From Vicingus serpentipes (GTDB lineage Bacteria; Bacteroidota; Bacteroidia; Flavobacteriales_E; Vicingaceae), in the NCBI GenBank assembly GCA_024103385.1, contig JAGFIT010000025.1, positions 51,043-115,042 on the forward strand: 64,000 bases of DNA, written 5' to 3'. The notes under the pieces were generated by a model. The model had not been told where the DNA came from. It made no database searches and was given only the letters and a program-made list of their open reading frames with translations. The translations under genes and the position numbers were made by a program. Shown here one piece after another: positions 53,140-62,752 of the stretch; position 1 is the stretch's first letter; every line of letters begins with the position of its first letter.

Positions 53140-55064
53140 TATTGTTCTTTTTTAAATGTAATTATATATCCTGTTCCTTTTTTTTCTTTTAACAGCTTTA
53201 TTGTTCCGTTTATTTGTTCTATTAAAGACATTACTAATTGCAAACCCAGTGTCTCTGTATTTTGAAAATCTATTTCTGTAGGCAAACCTACACCATTATC
53301 TTTTATTATCAAATTAACATTTTCTTCTTTTATAAATAGCTCTATGTTTATTACTCCTTTTACTCCTTCTGTAAAAGCATATTTCAATGCATTTGAAACC
53401 AATTCATTAACAATTAGTCCACATGGTATTGATAAATCTAAATTTAAAAAAACTTCTTTTGCATTAACTTTTAGCTCTACTAAATCATCATGAATTACGT
53501 ATGAATGTACCAAATTTTTAGACAGGCTATCTATGTACTGAGAAAAATTAATTTTAGAAAAATCACTTGTTTGATATAGGCTTTCATGAATAAACGACAT
53601 AGATTTTATTCTGTTCTGACTTTCTCTAAGAATATCTAGTGTTTTTTTATCTTCTACGTAGGATGATTGAAGATTTAAAATACTAGATATTACTTGTAAA
53701 TTATTTTTTACCCGATGGTGTACTTCTTTCAGTAAAACTTCTTTTTCTTGAAGAGAATTTTTAAGCTCTTGTTCCGTTAATTTTTCTTCTGTCACATTTC
53801 TTAATATACCTTTAGTAGAAAAATTATCTCCATTATATTTACAACTTATGTCTCCCTCTAGTATTATTTTTTGTCCTTTTTTATTTTTTAAAGCAAAGCT
53901 CGTTTTTATATATTTTCCATCTGCTTTTTTATTAAAAAATCCTTTAAAAATATTTTTACAATGTTCTATGCTTTCTGGGTGAATAAAATCAAAAATATTT
54001 TTATTAATTATTTCTTTTGTAGTATATCCCATTGTTTTTTTCCAGGTATTGTTTATATACTCTATCTCTCCTTTATCGTTTACCCCTTGTATTAAATCAG
54101 AAGAATTCTCAAATAAATGCCTGTATTTTTCTTCACTTTCTATTAATTGTTTTTCTGCTTCTTTTAATTCTGTTATATCTCTTGAAACACCCATTGTTCC
54201 TATAATTTCTCCTTCTTCACTATATAAAAATGAAGCTGATAAAAAAGAAAGAAATGTTTCTCCGTTTTTTCTTTTATTAATTATTTCTCCTGTAAAAGTT
54301 CCTTTTTCTTTGAGGTTCTTACTCACCTTTATATACTCCTCTTCAAAAGCATATATCAATTTAACTTTTTTTTGCAAAACCTCTTTTTCTTTATAACCAA
54401 AAGCCCTTTCTGCAGCAGTATTAAATTCTATTATTTCTCCCTTTTTATTTGAAGCACATATAATGTCTAAAGAACTACTTATTATACTTCTATTATATTT
54501 TTGTGATTCTATTAATTCTTTTCTTGCTTGTTTTCTTTGTTTAATTTCTTTTTGTAGTAGTTTATTTGATTCCTCTGCTATTAATGTTCTAATTTTTTCT
54601 TTTGCTAATTTTTTTCTATCTGTGATATCTACTGCTGTTGATATTAAAACATTTTTTCCAAAATAAACTCCTTTTCTTACAATTACTTCTTTTGGAAAAA
54701 TTACTCCGCTTTTCTTTTTTGCAAAAAACTCATAAACCTGCTCTTTTCCTTCCCAAGCTAGTGTATTTTTTTCAAAAATTTCTTTAAAATTATTTTTATT
54801 AGGAGCAGCTAAAAATGTTGTTTTTTTTCCTATAACATCTGCCTTTTTAAAGCCATATTTTTTTAAAGCCGTTTTATTAATATCTAAAAGGAAGCCTTCT
54901 TCTGATTGTATATATAGTAGATTATTACTTTTATCAAATAAATCTTTATAGCTTTTTTCTGATAATTTTAATTTTTCTACTGCTTTTTTAAAAATACTAT
55001 TTTCTAGTTTTTTAATTTCTTCAATTAACTCTTTTTTTGATTTTTTAGAATAATCCACTTTCAC
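53139..55064 (-). CDS. Soluble PAS-domain histidine kinase (HisKA_2 type)
   Basis: This 641 aa sensor kinase has no membrane helix, so it is cytoplasmic. A short N-terminal coiled coil precedes three PAS domains (about 40-150, 190-300 and 310-430), each ending in the D(I/V)T(D/E) motif that leads to the next. The HisKA_2 H-box [18 protein letters not shown] has its phospho-histidine near residue 449. The ATPase domain shows the N-box [14 protein letters not shown]1 [10 protein letters not shown] and G2 LGLQLV. It signals to the LytTR regulator directly downstream (1-base overlap). It lies 4 bases after the MORN-repeat gene. Its sequence is strikingly rich in A/T and Lys/Ile codons. Confidence 0.93.
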   Translation of the reverse strand: MKVDYSKKSKKELIEEIKKLENSIFKKAVEKLKLSEKSYKDLFDKSNNLLYIQSEEGFLLDINKTALKKYGFKKADVIGKKTTFLAAPNKNNFKEIFEKNTLAWEGKEQVYEFFAKKKSGVIFPKEVIVRKGVYFGKNVLISTAVDITDRKKLAKEKIRTLIAEESNKLLQKEIKQRKQARKELIESQKYNRSIISSSLDIICASNKKGEIIEFNTAAERAFGYKEKEVLQKKVKLIYAFEEEYIKVSKNLKEKGTFTGEIINKRKNGETFLSFLSASFLYSEEGEIIGTMGVSRDITELKEAEKQLIESEEKYRHLFENSSDLIQGVNDKGEIEYINNTWKKTMGYTTKEIINKNIFDFIHPESIEHCKNIFKGFFNKKADGKYIKTSFALKNKKGQKIILEGDISCKYNGDNFSTKGILRNVTEEKLTEQELKNSLQEKEVLLKEVHHRVKNNLQVISSILNLQSSYVEDKKTLDILRESQNRIKSMSFIHESLYQTSDFSKINFSQYIDSLSKNLVHSYVIHDDLVELKVNAKEVFLNLDLSIPCGLIVNELVSNALKYAFTEGVKGVINIELFIKEENVNLIIKDNGVGLPTEIDFQNTETLGLQLVMSLIEQINGTIKLLKEKKGTGYIITFKKEQ

Positions 55065-55068
55065 CTAA

Positions 55069-56586
55069 TTATTTCAATTTAGTACCATCTAGTTTATACT
55101 CTTTTCCATCTTTATAATTTACTGTAATAATTAACTCCCCTAATTCATTAAAAGTTTTCCAACTTTCTGATTTTATACCCATTATATAAAATTCCTCTTT
55201 TTTTAATTTTCCTGAAGGATAAAAATATTTATGTTTTCCATCAGCCACTCCATCTACAAATTTCCCTTCAAAGTTTAATTTTCCTGAGGGATAATAATAT
55301 TTCCATACCCCATTTCTTTGTCCATCTCTGTATTCTCCTTCTTCTTTATGATCTCCCATTTCATAAAACCATAGTCCATCTTTTAATCCATCAATAAATT
55401 CTCCTTTAGTTATTAAAGCACCATCATCATAATATTCATAAAGCATTCCATCTTCCCTACCTTTTCTAAAACTCTCCTCTCTTAATATTTTTTCATTAGG
55501 ATGATACCAATACCATACTCCTGTTAATAAACCATCCTTAGTGTATTTTCCTTTTTGTTCCATTTTTCCATCAATAAAAAAATATTCCCAATCATCTATT
55601 TTATTGCCATCTTTATATTTTCCTTTAGATTTTATTTGACCATTAATATAGTATTCTTCCCAATAACCTTGTCTTTTTCCTGCTTCATCTATTAATCCTT
55701 TTGCTAATAAAACTCCATGTGAAAAAATAGAAGTATTTTCTAATTTTCCTTTTTTATTATAATATTTAAATATCCCATGTTCTTTTCCAGCTGCATCATA
55801 AACTCCCTCTTTTTTTACAACTCCATCTTCATAATATTCTTTTTTTATATCTAAAGCAGCTAATTCATCAGCATATAATTGAGGTTTTCCATCTATATAT
55901 AATGTTGCTTTTATTAATCTTCCTCTTTGATCATATTCTTTTAAATACCCATTTAATAAATCATTTTTATAAGTAGCTTCTTCTTTTAATTTTCCATTTT
56001 CATAAAATTTCTTCCAAATAGCTGTTTTCTTACCAAACTGATCATATCTGTTTATTTTTTCTTTACCTATTAATACCCCTTTTTTATACGTTATCAATGT
56101 AATTATTCTTTGATCCACATCATATTCAACCGCTTTACCATTTTCTATATTATCTATATAATAAATCTCCAATTTTTTCAAAGAATCTTTTTCATCATAA
56201 AAATGTGTACTCACTCCTTGTTTTAAATCATCAATAAAATTTTCTTTTAAAATAATATTACAGCTATCACTATACGTTGTTTTTAGTCCATTTTTTAATC
56301 CATTTTTATAATCTATCTTAGATTTTAAATTGCCTATTTCACTATAAAATATCCATGTACTATCTAATAAATAATTTTTTCTATTTCCTTCTGATTTAAT
56401 AATTCCTGATGGATAATAACTAATCCAGTAGCCTTCTGGTTGTCCATTTTTTATTAATCCTTCACTAGATATTTGTCCATTTTCATAGTAAAATTTTTTA
56501 TACCCATCTTTTATTTTGTTTTGACTTAACAAAGCAAATGGAAATAAAAATAAAAAAAGAAGAATTTTAAAAATGTTATACATCAA
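55069..56586 (-). CDS. Exported MORN-repeat (YwqK family) protein
   Basis: This 505 aa protein has a signal peptide (FLFLFPFALLSQ, residues about 8-22). The rest is a ladder of roughly twenty 22-24 residue repeats of the form G.W..YY..G....EG.Y.(D/N)G...G, the MORN_2/YwqK pattern. Databases often call such proteins 'toxin-antitoxin system YwqK family antitoxin', but nothing toxin-like is adjacent. MORN arrays bind lipids or proteins in eukaryotes; the bacterial role is unclear. It is the first gene of an operon with a PAS kinase (4-base gap) and a LytTR regulator, so it could be an envelope component of that signalling unit, which is inference. Confidence 0.88.
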   Translation of the reverse strand: MMYNIFKILLFLFLFPFALLSQNKIKDGYKKFYYENGQISSEGLIKNGQPEGYWISYYPSGIIKSEGNRKNYLLDSTWIFYSEIGNLKSKIDYKNGLKNGLKTTYSDSCNIILKENFIDDLKQGVSTHFYDEKDSLKKLEIYYIDNIENGKAVEYDVDQRIITLITYKKGVLIGKEKINRYDQFGKKTAIWKKFYENGKLKEEATYKNDLLNGYLKEYDQRGRLIKATLYIDGKPQLYADELAALDIKKEYYEDGVVKKEGVYDAAGKEHGIFKYYNKKGKLENTSIFSHGVLLAKGLIDEAGKRQGYWEEYYINGQIKSKGKYKDGNKIDDWEYFFIDGKMEQKGKYTKDGLLTGVWYWYHPNEKILREESFRKGREDGMLYEYYDDGALITKGEFIDGLKDGLWFYEMGDHKEEGEYRDGQRNGVWKYYYPSGKLNFEGKFVDGVADGKHKYFYPSGKLKKEEFYIMGIKSESWKTFNELGELIITVNYKDGKEYKLDGTKLK

Positions 56587-57049
56587 CCTAATATATATTA
56601 TATATATTTTTAAATAAAAGAATTTACTATTATTAATATTTTGTTATAATGGTTTAAAATTAACAAATAGTTTTCTTGCTTTATTGATTTATTAAAAGTT
56701 ATGAGTAGCTATTAACAAAAAATAATTTATTAAAAATTTGATTTTCTACGATTTAACTTTTTATGAAATGAATGTTAATATTTAATAAACCAATAACTAT
56801 TAATTTTTAGTTATAAAAAAAGAAGTGGATGAAATGTTAAAAAAGAATACTTAAATAATAATAAAACAATTAGGTTTTTTATTTTCTATTTTTGATTGAA
56901 ATATTATTTGAATAAACCTATAAATAAAAATTATTTTTTATAACAACTTATTCATCTTATTCACAACTTTGCAGTTAATTTTAAAGAGCTAAAAAACAAG
57001 CTTTTAAATAATTAAATAAACAGCGCTGTTCATAAATAATAATGATAAA
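56587..57049. other. 463-base AT-rich intergenic region
   Basis: This divergent gap between the MORN gene and rpiB is almost entirely A/T. I see no tRNA, no convincing ORF (the longest start codons close within about 20 codons) and no strong hairpin. CAACTTTG near 56965 is a one-mismatch -7 box that could serve rpiB. Confidence 0.6.
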
Positions 57050-57487
57050 ATGGAAGTAAAAAAAATAGCAATAGGAAGTGATCATGCAGGATATGAATTA
57101 AAAGAAATAGTTATTACCTATTTAAAAGAAAAGAACATTGAGGTAAAAGATTTTGGTCCTTTTTCTGATGAGAGAGCCGATTATCCAGATTATGCCCATC
57201 CAGTGGCTAATGCTGTAGAAAACAACACGGCAGATCTAGGAATATTAATTTGTGGAAGTGGAAATGGCATTAATATGACAGCCAATAAACACCAAGGAAT
57301 TCGTTCAGCACTATGTTGGCAAAAAGATATTGCTGAAATGGCACGATTACATAATGATGCCAATATCATGGCTTTACCAGCAAGATACATCAGTAAAGAA
57401 GAAGCTTTAAAGTGTGTTGAAGTTTTTATTAATACAGAATTTGAAGGCGGGAGGCATGCAGGAAGAGTAGAAAAAATTAGTTGTTAA
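57050..57487 (+). CDS. rpiB: Ribose-5-phosphate isomerase B
   Basis: RpiB interconverts ribose-5-phosphate and ribulose-5-phosphate in the pentose phosphate pathway. At 145 aa it has the family's full set of blocks: IAIGSDHAGYELKE at the N-terminus, DFGPFSDERADYPDYAHPVA, the active-site cysteine in LGILICGSGNGINMTANKHQ, and HNDANIMALPARYIS. It is a single gene converging on proB with 6 bases between the stops, leaving no room for a terminator. Confidence 0.95.
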   Translation: MEVKKIAIGSDHAGYELKEIVITYLKEKNIEVKDFGPFSDERADYPDYAHPVANAVENNTADLGILICGSGNGINMTANKHQGIRSALCWQKDIAEMARLHNDANIMALPARYISKEEALKCVEVFINTEFEGGRHAGRVEKISC

Positions 57488-57493
57488 AAACAC

Positions 57494-58255
57494 CTATAAC
57501 TTAAACTTTGTAAAAGGAATTTGACCATTTAAAGCATCTACTATAAAATTATTTCTTCCGCCATTAACTATCCACATTTCTATATTTTTTTCTTTACAAA
57601 TTTTTGCTGCGGCAAATTTTGAAGACATTCCGCCCGTTCCCAGATTAGATTTTTTTTCCTCAACAAAAGAAGCAACCTCATCTATATTGTTGACCTCTTT
57701 TATCAGTTTTGCTTCTTTATTAGTGTGAGGGTTATGGTTGTACAACCCATCAATATCTGAAGCAACAATAGAAATATCAGCGTCTATAATTACTGCAACA
57801 AGCGCAGAAAGCTTATCATTATCTCCTAAAACAATTTCTTCTATGGCAACGGTATCGTTTTCATTGATGATGGGAATATAATTATGTTCTAATAGTTTGT
57901 CTATGGTATTTTTAGTGTTGCTTTTAGCAGAAGCATCTTCAAAATCTCTATAAGTCATTAAACATTGAGCAACGTTTAATCCAAAACTACTAAACACCTC
58001 ATCGTAAATTCTAATTAGTTTAGGTTGTCCAATAGCAGCCATCGCTTGTTTGGAGTCAACATCTTTATTATGACCGCTAATATTAACAAATTGTCTGGCT
58101 GTTGCAATAGCGCCAGAGGAAACTATAACAATGTCGTAATTATCTTTTAACGCGACAATTTGACGAGCTAAATCTTCTATTTTAGCATAAGAAATTCTAT
58201 CTGTTAGAGTGGTTAATGTAGATGTTCCTATTTTTACTACTAATTTCTTTTTCAT
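57494..58255 (-). CDS. proB: Glutamate 5-kinase (without PUA domain)
   Basis: ProB phosphorylates glutamate, the first step of proline synthesis. VVKIGTSTLT, VSSGAIATARQF, INENDTVAIEE, NDKLSALVAVIIDADI and GTGGMSSKFAAAKI cover the amino-acid-kinase fold. At 253 aa it lacks the C-terminal PUA domain of E. coli ProB, as in many short bacterial versions. It follows proA by 19 bases and is the second gene of a proA-proB operon, the reverse of the common proB-proA order. Confidence 0.95.
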   Translation of the reverse strand: MKKKLVVKIGTSTLTTLTDRISYAKIEDLARQIVALKDNYDIVIVSSGAIATARQFVNISGHNKDVDSKQAMAAIGQPKLIRIYDEVFSSFGLNVAQCLMTYRDFEDASAKSNTKNTIDKLLEHNYIPIINENDTVAIEEIVLGDNDKLSALVAVIIDADISIVASDIDGLYNHNPHTNKEAKLIKEVNNIDEVASFVEEKKSNLGTGGMSSKFAAAKICKEKNIEMWIVNGGRNNFIVDALNGQIPFTKFKL

Positions 58256-58274
58256 TACTTTTTCATTAAAAAGA

Positions 58275-59456
58275 CTACCTTATTTGTCCTGAACCATAAA
58301 TAAACCACTTATTGGTTACTAGTTCATTTAAACCAATAGGACCCCTAAAGTGTAGTTTTTGTGTGCTTATAGCTATCTCTGCACCAAAACCAAATTGTCC
58401 TCCATCTGTAAAACGAGTAGAAGCGTTATGATATACAGCAGCACAATCTACTTCAGTTTGAAATTTTTTAGCAGTAGCATCATTGCTGGTAACAATAGTT
58501 GCAGAATGTCCTCCAGAATATTTATTGATAGAACGAATAGCGTCATCATCACTATCCGTTAAGCTTAACAATATTTTTGGAGCTAAAAACTCTTCTTCAA
58601 AAATGGCATTATCTGTAATTTTTGTTGTGTTGCTGTTAATATTAAAGACAGCCTCATCAGTAAAGACGTCAATGTTAATTTCTTGAAACCTGTTAATTAA
58701 CTGATTTATTTTATGAGACAAATCAGGAGTGTTTTTATTTATCAACACCTTATCTAAAGCATTACAAACGCTTAGCCTGCTTTTACCATTAAGCGCAATT
58801 TTTATCGCCATTTCAAAATCAGATTCTTGGTCTATATATAAAAAATTATTTCCTCTACCACTAATAATAATAGGAATGTTGGTGTTTTGTTTTACAAAAT
58901 TAATTAACCCTTCTCCTCCCCTAGGAATAATTAAATCAACATTATTGTTGTTGGCAATTAACTCTTGTGTTTCTGTTCTATTAAGATCCAAATAAGTAAC
59001 ATAGTTTTTGTCTAAACCATTTATAGATAAGGCTTCTTTCCATAAGTCAACCAACACTAAATTTGTTTTTTTAGCCTCTTTCCCTCCTTTTAATAAAATT
59101 TTATTTCCCGCCTTAAAAGCTGTAATTGCGGCTTCAATAGTTACGTCTGGACGTGATTCATAAATGATTAAAATGTTGCCAAAAGGAACTGTTTTGTTTT
59201 CAACCAACATTCCATTTTCATGAGAAAAAGAAGAAAGCACTTTTCCTTCAGGGTCATTTAATTCAATGGTTTGGTTGACAGCATCAATCATAGACTGAAC
59301 TTTATTTTCATCCACCCTTAACCGATCAAGTAAAGAAATATCATCTTTAGGGCATACAGCAACATCTTCTTTATTTGCAGCAATTATTTGCTGTTCAGAC
59401 TTTAGCAAAAGGGTTGCTAGTGATTTTAGCACATTATTTTTTTTGTTGGTGTCCAT
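58275..59456 (-). CDS. proA: Glutamate-5-semialdehyde dehydrogenase
   Basis: ProA reduces glutamyl-5-phosphate to the semialdehyde, which cyclises to the substrate of ProC. It is a 393 aa NADP-dependent enzyme of the aldehyde dehydrogenase superfamily: PFGNILIIYESRPDVTIEAA, LLKGGKEAKKTN, IIPRGGEGLINFV, the catalytic cysteine in RLSVCNALDKVLI, and the C-terminal HNASTRFTDGGQFGFGAEIAISTQKLHFRGP. A TATTTTTG -7 box lies upstream. Together with proB and proC (5291) it gives a complete glutamate-to-proline route in this window. Confidence 0.96.
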   Translation of the reverse strand: MDTNKKNNVLKSLATLLLKSEQQIIAANKEDVAVCPKDDISLLDRLRVDENKVQSMIDAVNQTIELNDPEGKVLSSFSHENGMLVENKTVPFGNILIIYESRPDVTIEAAITAFKAGNKILLKGGKEAKKTNLVLVDLWKEALSINGLDKNYVTYLDLNRTETQELIANNNNVDLIIPRGGEGLINFVKQNTNIPIIISGRGNNFLYIDQESDFEMAIKIALNGKSRLSVCNALDKVLINKNTPDLSHKINQLINRFQEINIDVFTDEAVFNINSNTTKITDNAIFEEEFLAPKILLSLTDSDDDAIRSINKYSGGHSATIVTSNDATAKKFQTEVDCAAVYHNASTRFTDGGQFGFGAEIAISTQKLHFRGPIGLNELVTNKWFIYGSGQIR

Positions 59457-59476
59457 GATTGTTGGATTTTATTTTT

Positions 59477-59484
59477 CAAAAATA
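59477..59484 (-). promoter_or_regulatory. -7 promoter element for proA-proB
   Basis: TATTTTTG on the minus strand fits TAnnTTTG, 21 bases before the proA ATG. No -33 match was found. Confidence 0.4.
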
Positions 59485-59591
59485 ACAATATACTATTTAA
59501 GTAAGGAGGAAAAAAAATAGAGAAAAAAATGTATCTTTTTTGAAAAATAACGTTATAGGAGTTAAAAGCACATTAACTATTTCTGCTGTAT

Positions 59592-60149
59592 TTGTTAAAG
59601 AGAAAAAAAATACCACCTATTCTGTCAGAGAAAAATTTGATAATTCTTGCTAAAAAAGACAGTCAGTTTTTTGCTCCTATTTATAAAAAATACCACGAAC
59701 AAATATATCGCTTTGTTTATCAAAGAATGGACAGAGAAGAAGACGCAGAAGACATTACCTCTCAAGTGTTTTTAAAAGCATTAATTAACTTAGGCAAATA
59801 TAAGTTTCAAGGGCATCCTTTTTCTTCTTGGCTATATAAAATAGCATTGAACGAGGTTAATCAGTATTATCGAAAAAACAAAAACCAAAGAGTTATAAAC
59901 ATTCAGTCGGAGCAAGATTTAAAAGTAATTGTTGAAGAAGCGGGTTGTGAAGAGTACGATAATGAGAAAAAGAAAGCCTTGTTAAATGGTTTAGCAGACC
60001 TTAAGGAAGAAAAGCTAGCGTTAATAGAAATGCGATTTTTCGAAAAAAGAAGCTTTAAGGAAATAGCGGAAATATTGGGTATTACAGAAAATAACGCAAA
60101 AGTTAGAACATATCGGGTATTAGAAGAAATGAAGAAAAATATGTTGTAA
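59592..60149 (+). CDS. ECF-type RNA polymerase sigma factor, TTG start
   Basis: In this 185 aa sigma-70 family protein, region 2 spans about residues 25-95 (YRFVYQRMDREEDAEDITSQVF and FSSWLYKIALNEVNQYYRK). Region 4 is at about 125-180, with the helix-turn-helix SFKEIAEILGITENNAKVRTY. No ATG exists before residue 48, and a stop lies a few codons upstream, so TTG at 59592 is the likely start, a sign of low expression. No classical anti-sigma gene follows; instead a small single-span membrane protein gene begins 20 bases downstream and may serve that role. Confidence 0.9.
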   Translation: MLKRKKIPPILSEKNLIILAKKDSQFFAPIYKKYHEQIYRFVYQRMDREEDAEDITSQVFLKALINLGKYKFQGHPFSSWLYKIALNEVNQYYRKNKNQRVINIQSEQDLKVIVEEAGCEEYDNEKKKALLNGLADLKEEKLALIEMRFFEKRSFKEIAEILGITENNAKVRTYRVLEEMKKNML

Positions 60150-60169
60150 TTTTAAAGGATAAGAAAAAA

Positions 60170-60418
60170 ATGTCGAGCGAGAAAAAAAATATAATCAAAA
60201 TAAACAGAAAAATTCTTTCTTCTGAGCAGGTAGAACAGAAGGAGAATTTTGAGGGATTAGTAAACAAACACAGGTTGGTTACCAAACGACCTGTATACAA
60301 AAGAAAACGGTTTTATTTTTTTATTTTCCTTGTGCTACTTATTGCCTACTTAATTTATCATTCGGAGAAAAAAGAACCCCAACCCACAAAAGAACCTTCA
60401 ATTTCAGCCCAACCATAA
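60170..60418 (+). CDS. Small single-span membrane protein downstream of the sigma factor
   Basis: This 82 aa protein of no recognised family has a basic cytoplasmic N-terminal part (IKINRKILSSEQVEQKENFEG, residues 8-28), a single hydrophobic helix (YFFIFLVLLIAYLIYH, about 49-64) and a short Pro/Glu-rich tail outside. The topology, size and 20-base spacing after an ECF sigma gene would suit a minimal anti-sigma or regulator anchored at the membrane, but there is no anti-sigma signature such as a zinc-binding or ASD domain. The arrangement is suggestive only. Confidence 0.6.
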   Translation: MSSEKKNIIKINRKILSSEQVEQKENFEGLVNKHRLVTKRPVYKRKRFYFFIFLVLLIAYLIYHSEKKEPQPTKEPSISAQP

Positions 60419-60491
60419 AAAACCAAAGAGGGTTAACATAAAATTAATATTGAGATAAACATCTCATAACGTCTTGTTTAATTCTGCGATA

Positions 60492-60499
60492 TACATTTG
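60492..60499 (+). promoter_or_regulatory. -7 promoter element for the porin gene
   Basis: TACATTTG is a perfect TAnnTTTG match, 49 bases before the porin ATG. CTTG at 60473-60476 is too close (15 bases) to be a standard -33 box. Confidence 0.5.
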
Positions 60500-60548
60500 C
60501 GTCCAAAAGCCATTATTTGACGAAAATAGATAACATTAACTAAACAGG

Positions 60549-61751
60549 ATGAAAAAAATTAACTTATTATTAACGATACTATTTTTGGTTAGTTACTCTT
60601 ATTCACAAGACACAACAAACAATACTTTTGGTAAAGGACTTTATAATGTAGTTGCAAAAGACAATTCGTATAGTATGAAGTTTGCCATTAGAGTACAGTC
60701 TCTGTTTGTTGGAGATTGGAATATTCATGAAGACGATGGAATAAGTTCTGGGAGATCTCAATTTTTAATAAGAAGAGCAAGGCTTAAGTTTGGTGGTTTT
60801 GCTTACAATCCAAAGTTGGTTTATAAAGTCGAGCTAGGGCTAACCAACAGAGATCTTTCTGGGACATCCCCTCACACAAGTGGTGCGCCAAGAATGATAT
60901 TAGATGCAGTAATAAAGTGGAATTTTTACAAAAACCTCTTTCTGTGGGTGGGGCAAACTAAATTACCAGGAAACAGAGAGCGAGTAATTTCTTCCGCAAA
61001 TTTACAGTTTGTAGATAGATCAAAGTTAAACTCCAAATTTAATATAGATAGGGATATGGGCGCACAGTTACACCACCACTTTAAGTTGGGAGAAAATTTT
61101 GTTATTCAAGAAATGTTCTGTGTTTCTCAAGGAGAAGGAAGAAACGTAACAGAAAACAATCTTGGAGGCTATCAATATACAGGAAGAATAGAAGTTCTTC
61201 CTTTTGGAAAATTTGCAAGTAAGGGGGACTATGTGGGTTCTGCTATTAAAAGAGAAGAGAAACCAAAATTAGCTTTAGGGGGAACTTACGACATGAATGA
61301 TAGAGCGGTAAAGACAAGAAGCAACCAAGGAAGTTATATGACAAATGATGTTGGTTATTTTGAAACAGACATTATAACTGTTTTTGGAGACATGATGTTT
61401 AAATATAAAGGCATCTCTGTGATGGGAGAATATGCAGTAAGAACAGCAGAGAAAGATGGTGCATTAAATGTTGATGGAACAAAAACAGGTGACGTAGTTG
61501 GTGTTGGAACAGGAATGAACTTTCAAGCAGGGTACATGTTTAACAACAAATGGGAAGTAGCAGGAAGGTATACGCTAACGGACTGGGATGATGTTGTTGG
61601 AAAAGAAGATCAAACACAATATACTTTGGGGGTTTCTAAGTTTTTTGCAGGACATAATTTGAAGGCCCAATCAGACGTTACTTATAGCACAGAAGAAAAC
61701 AACCCAAATAGCGACTTAATGTTCAGGCTTCAGTTGGATATTCACCTTTAG
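60549..61751 (+). CDS. OprO/OprP-like outer-membrane porin
   Basis: This 400 aa beta-barrel protein has a signal peptide (residues 1-19, ending YSYSQ). Alternating amphipathic strands dominate the sequence: SMKFAIRVQSLFVGDW, FLIRRARLKFGGFAYNPKLVYKVELGL, LDAVIKWNFYKNLFLWVGQTKLPGNRE. The last strand, SDLMFRLQLDIHL, matches the phosphate-selective porin O/P family that takes up anions across the outer membrane. Actual selectivity cannot be told. It has its own -7 element and a strong terminator, and lies downstream of the ECF sigma/small membrane protein pair. Confidence 0.88.
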   Translation: MKKINLLLTILFLVSYSYSQDTTNNTFGKGLYNVVAKDNSYSMKFAIRVQSLFVGDWNIHEDDGISSGRSQFLIRRARLKFGGFAYNPKLVYKVELGLTNRDLSGTSPHTSGAPRMILDAVIKWNFYKNLFLWVGQTKLPGNRERVISSANLQFVDRSKLNSKFNIDRDMGAQLHHHFKLGENFVIQEMFCVSQGEGRNVTENNLGGYQYTGRIEVLPFGKFASKGDYVGSAIKREEKPKLALGGTYDMNDRAVKTRSNQGSYMTNDVGYFETDIITVFGDMMFKYKGISVMGEYAVRTAEKDGALNVDGTKTGDVVGVGTGMNFQAGYMFNNKWEVAGRYTLTDWDDVVGKEDQTQYTLGVSKFFAGHNLKAQSDVTYSTEENNPNSDLMFRLQLDIHL

Positions 61752-61826
61752 AAAAAAGCAAAGCCCGGGATAAACATGGGAATTATGTACAATTAACACG
61801 TAACCCTATTCACAAGGTTTAAAACC

Positions 61827-61859
61827 AAAAAAGCACTTCAATTTTGAAGTGCTTTTTTT
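61827..61859 (+). terminator. Intrinsic terminator after the porin gene
   Basis: A perfect 14-bp stem AAAAAAGCACTTCA / TGAAGTGCTTTTTT with loop ATTT runs into a T tract, 75 bases after the porin stop and just before the converging gene. Confidence 0.92.
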
Positions 61860-61882
61860 CTTTTCTAAGATGAATGAATCTT

Positions 61883-62203
61883 TTAGGGTTTCTTATTACC
61901 TTTTCCATCAATTAATCCAAAAATCACAGCAAGTGCTAAAGCTACAATAGCACCCACAATGACAACATTGGTAATTCTTTTCTCTTCTTTGTCCTTTGCT
62001 TTTTTTCTTGCAGTATAGTAATCATCCCAGCTATTAAACCCTGCATTTTTAATAGAAGCCATTATTTCATCATCTGAAACACCATACTTATTAAGTAAGT
62101 TTTCAAATTCCTTATAATCCTTAATTTCAGCATCATTTTTTTTAATACTGTCTATAAGCCTTCTAAGTCTTAATTCTTCATTATGTTCAATAGTAGCACT
62201 CAT
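61883..62203 (-). CDS. Hypothetical tail-anchored membrane protein
   Basis: This 106 aa protein is not a family I recognise. The N-terminal 75 residues are charged and helical (EELRLRRLIDSIKKNDAEIKD), and a single hydrophobic segment near the C-terminus (VVIVGAIVALALAVIFGLI) is followed by a short basic end, a tail-anchor topology. The ATG overlaps the upstream gene's stop (TAATG), so the two are co-translated and probably act together at the membrane. Confidence 0.65.
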   Translation of the reverse strand: MSATIEHNEELRLRRLIDSIKKNDAEIKDYKEFENLLNKYGVSDDEIMASIKNAGFNSWDDYYTARKKAKDKEEKRITNVVIVGAIVALALAVIFGLIDGKGNKKP

Positions 62204-62634
62204 TACTTATCCATTCGTTTTTCAGCTATCTTTATTAAGTTAACTAATATCTCTATATTTTGGTGTGCAGAAGTCGATAATTCATCTAATTCCTCTAATT
62301 GTTCTTTCATTAATTTTTTATGCTCACTCATTTCATTTTGTACAATTTTTTTAGCTTTATAACCTGAAACAATCCAATTAGTACCAAGGAATAAAGCTAA
62401 AGCGGCTATAAATAAACCTCCATAAACATGTAAATCTGAAAACCTATTTTTTAAACTTTCATTTTCGCTCTTTAAAACTTCAATATCTCTTTGAGCTTGT
62501 TCTATAGTATAAGTAAATTCGCTAACAACTTCTTTCGATTTAGATTTAAAAGAAGAAGTATCATTCTGTGCTGATACAAACTCTATAAGAAATAGAAAGA
62601 TTAAAAATATACCTATCTGTTTTTTTGCATTCAT
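62203..62634 (-). CDS. Hypothetical exported coiled-coil membrane protein
   Basis: Starting at the ATG at 62634 this 143 aa protein has a signal-like segment (MNAKKQIGIFLIFLFLIEFVSAQ), an alpha-helical stretch (YTIEQAQRDIEVLKSENESL), a second hydrophobic helix (GLFIAALALFLGTNWIVSGY) and a long C-terminal coiled coil (EMSEHKKLMKEQLEELDEL). The open frame extends 11 codons further upstream, but those residues do not fit a signal peptide. The function is unknown. It forms a two-gene unit with the tail-anchored protein downstream (1-base overlap). Confidence 0.65.
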   Translation of the reverse strand: MNAKKQIGIFLIFLFLIEFVSAQNDTSSFKSKSKEVVSEFTYTIEQAQRDIEVLKSENESLKNRFSDLHVYGGLFIAALALFLGTNWIVSGYKAKKIVQNEMSEHKKLMKEQLEELDELSTSAHQNIEILVNLIKIAEKRMDK

Positions 62635-62752
62635 GATTGAATACAAATTTACGACTTTTAAAATCACTTCCCTTCAATCTAATCAAATTATAAAATATGT
62701 CGAATAAAAAATCAAGATTAAAAGTTCTACTTAATAAAGTGTGAAATAGGTC

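Noticed and set aside
55069..56586. Antitoxin of a toxin-antitoxin pair (YwqK label)
   Set aside because: No toxin-like gene is adjacent and the protein carries a signal peptide; the database name is not supported by context.
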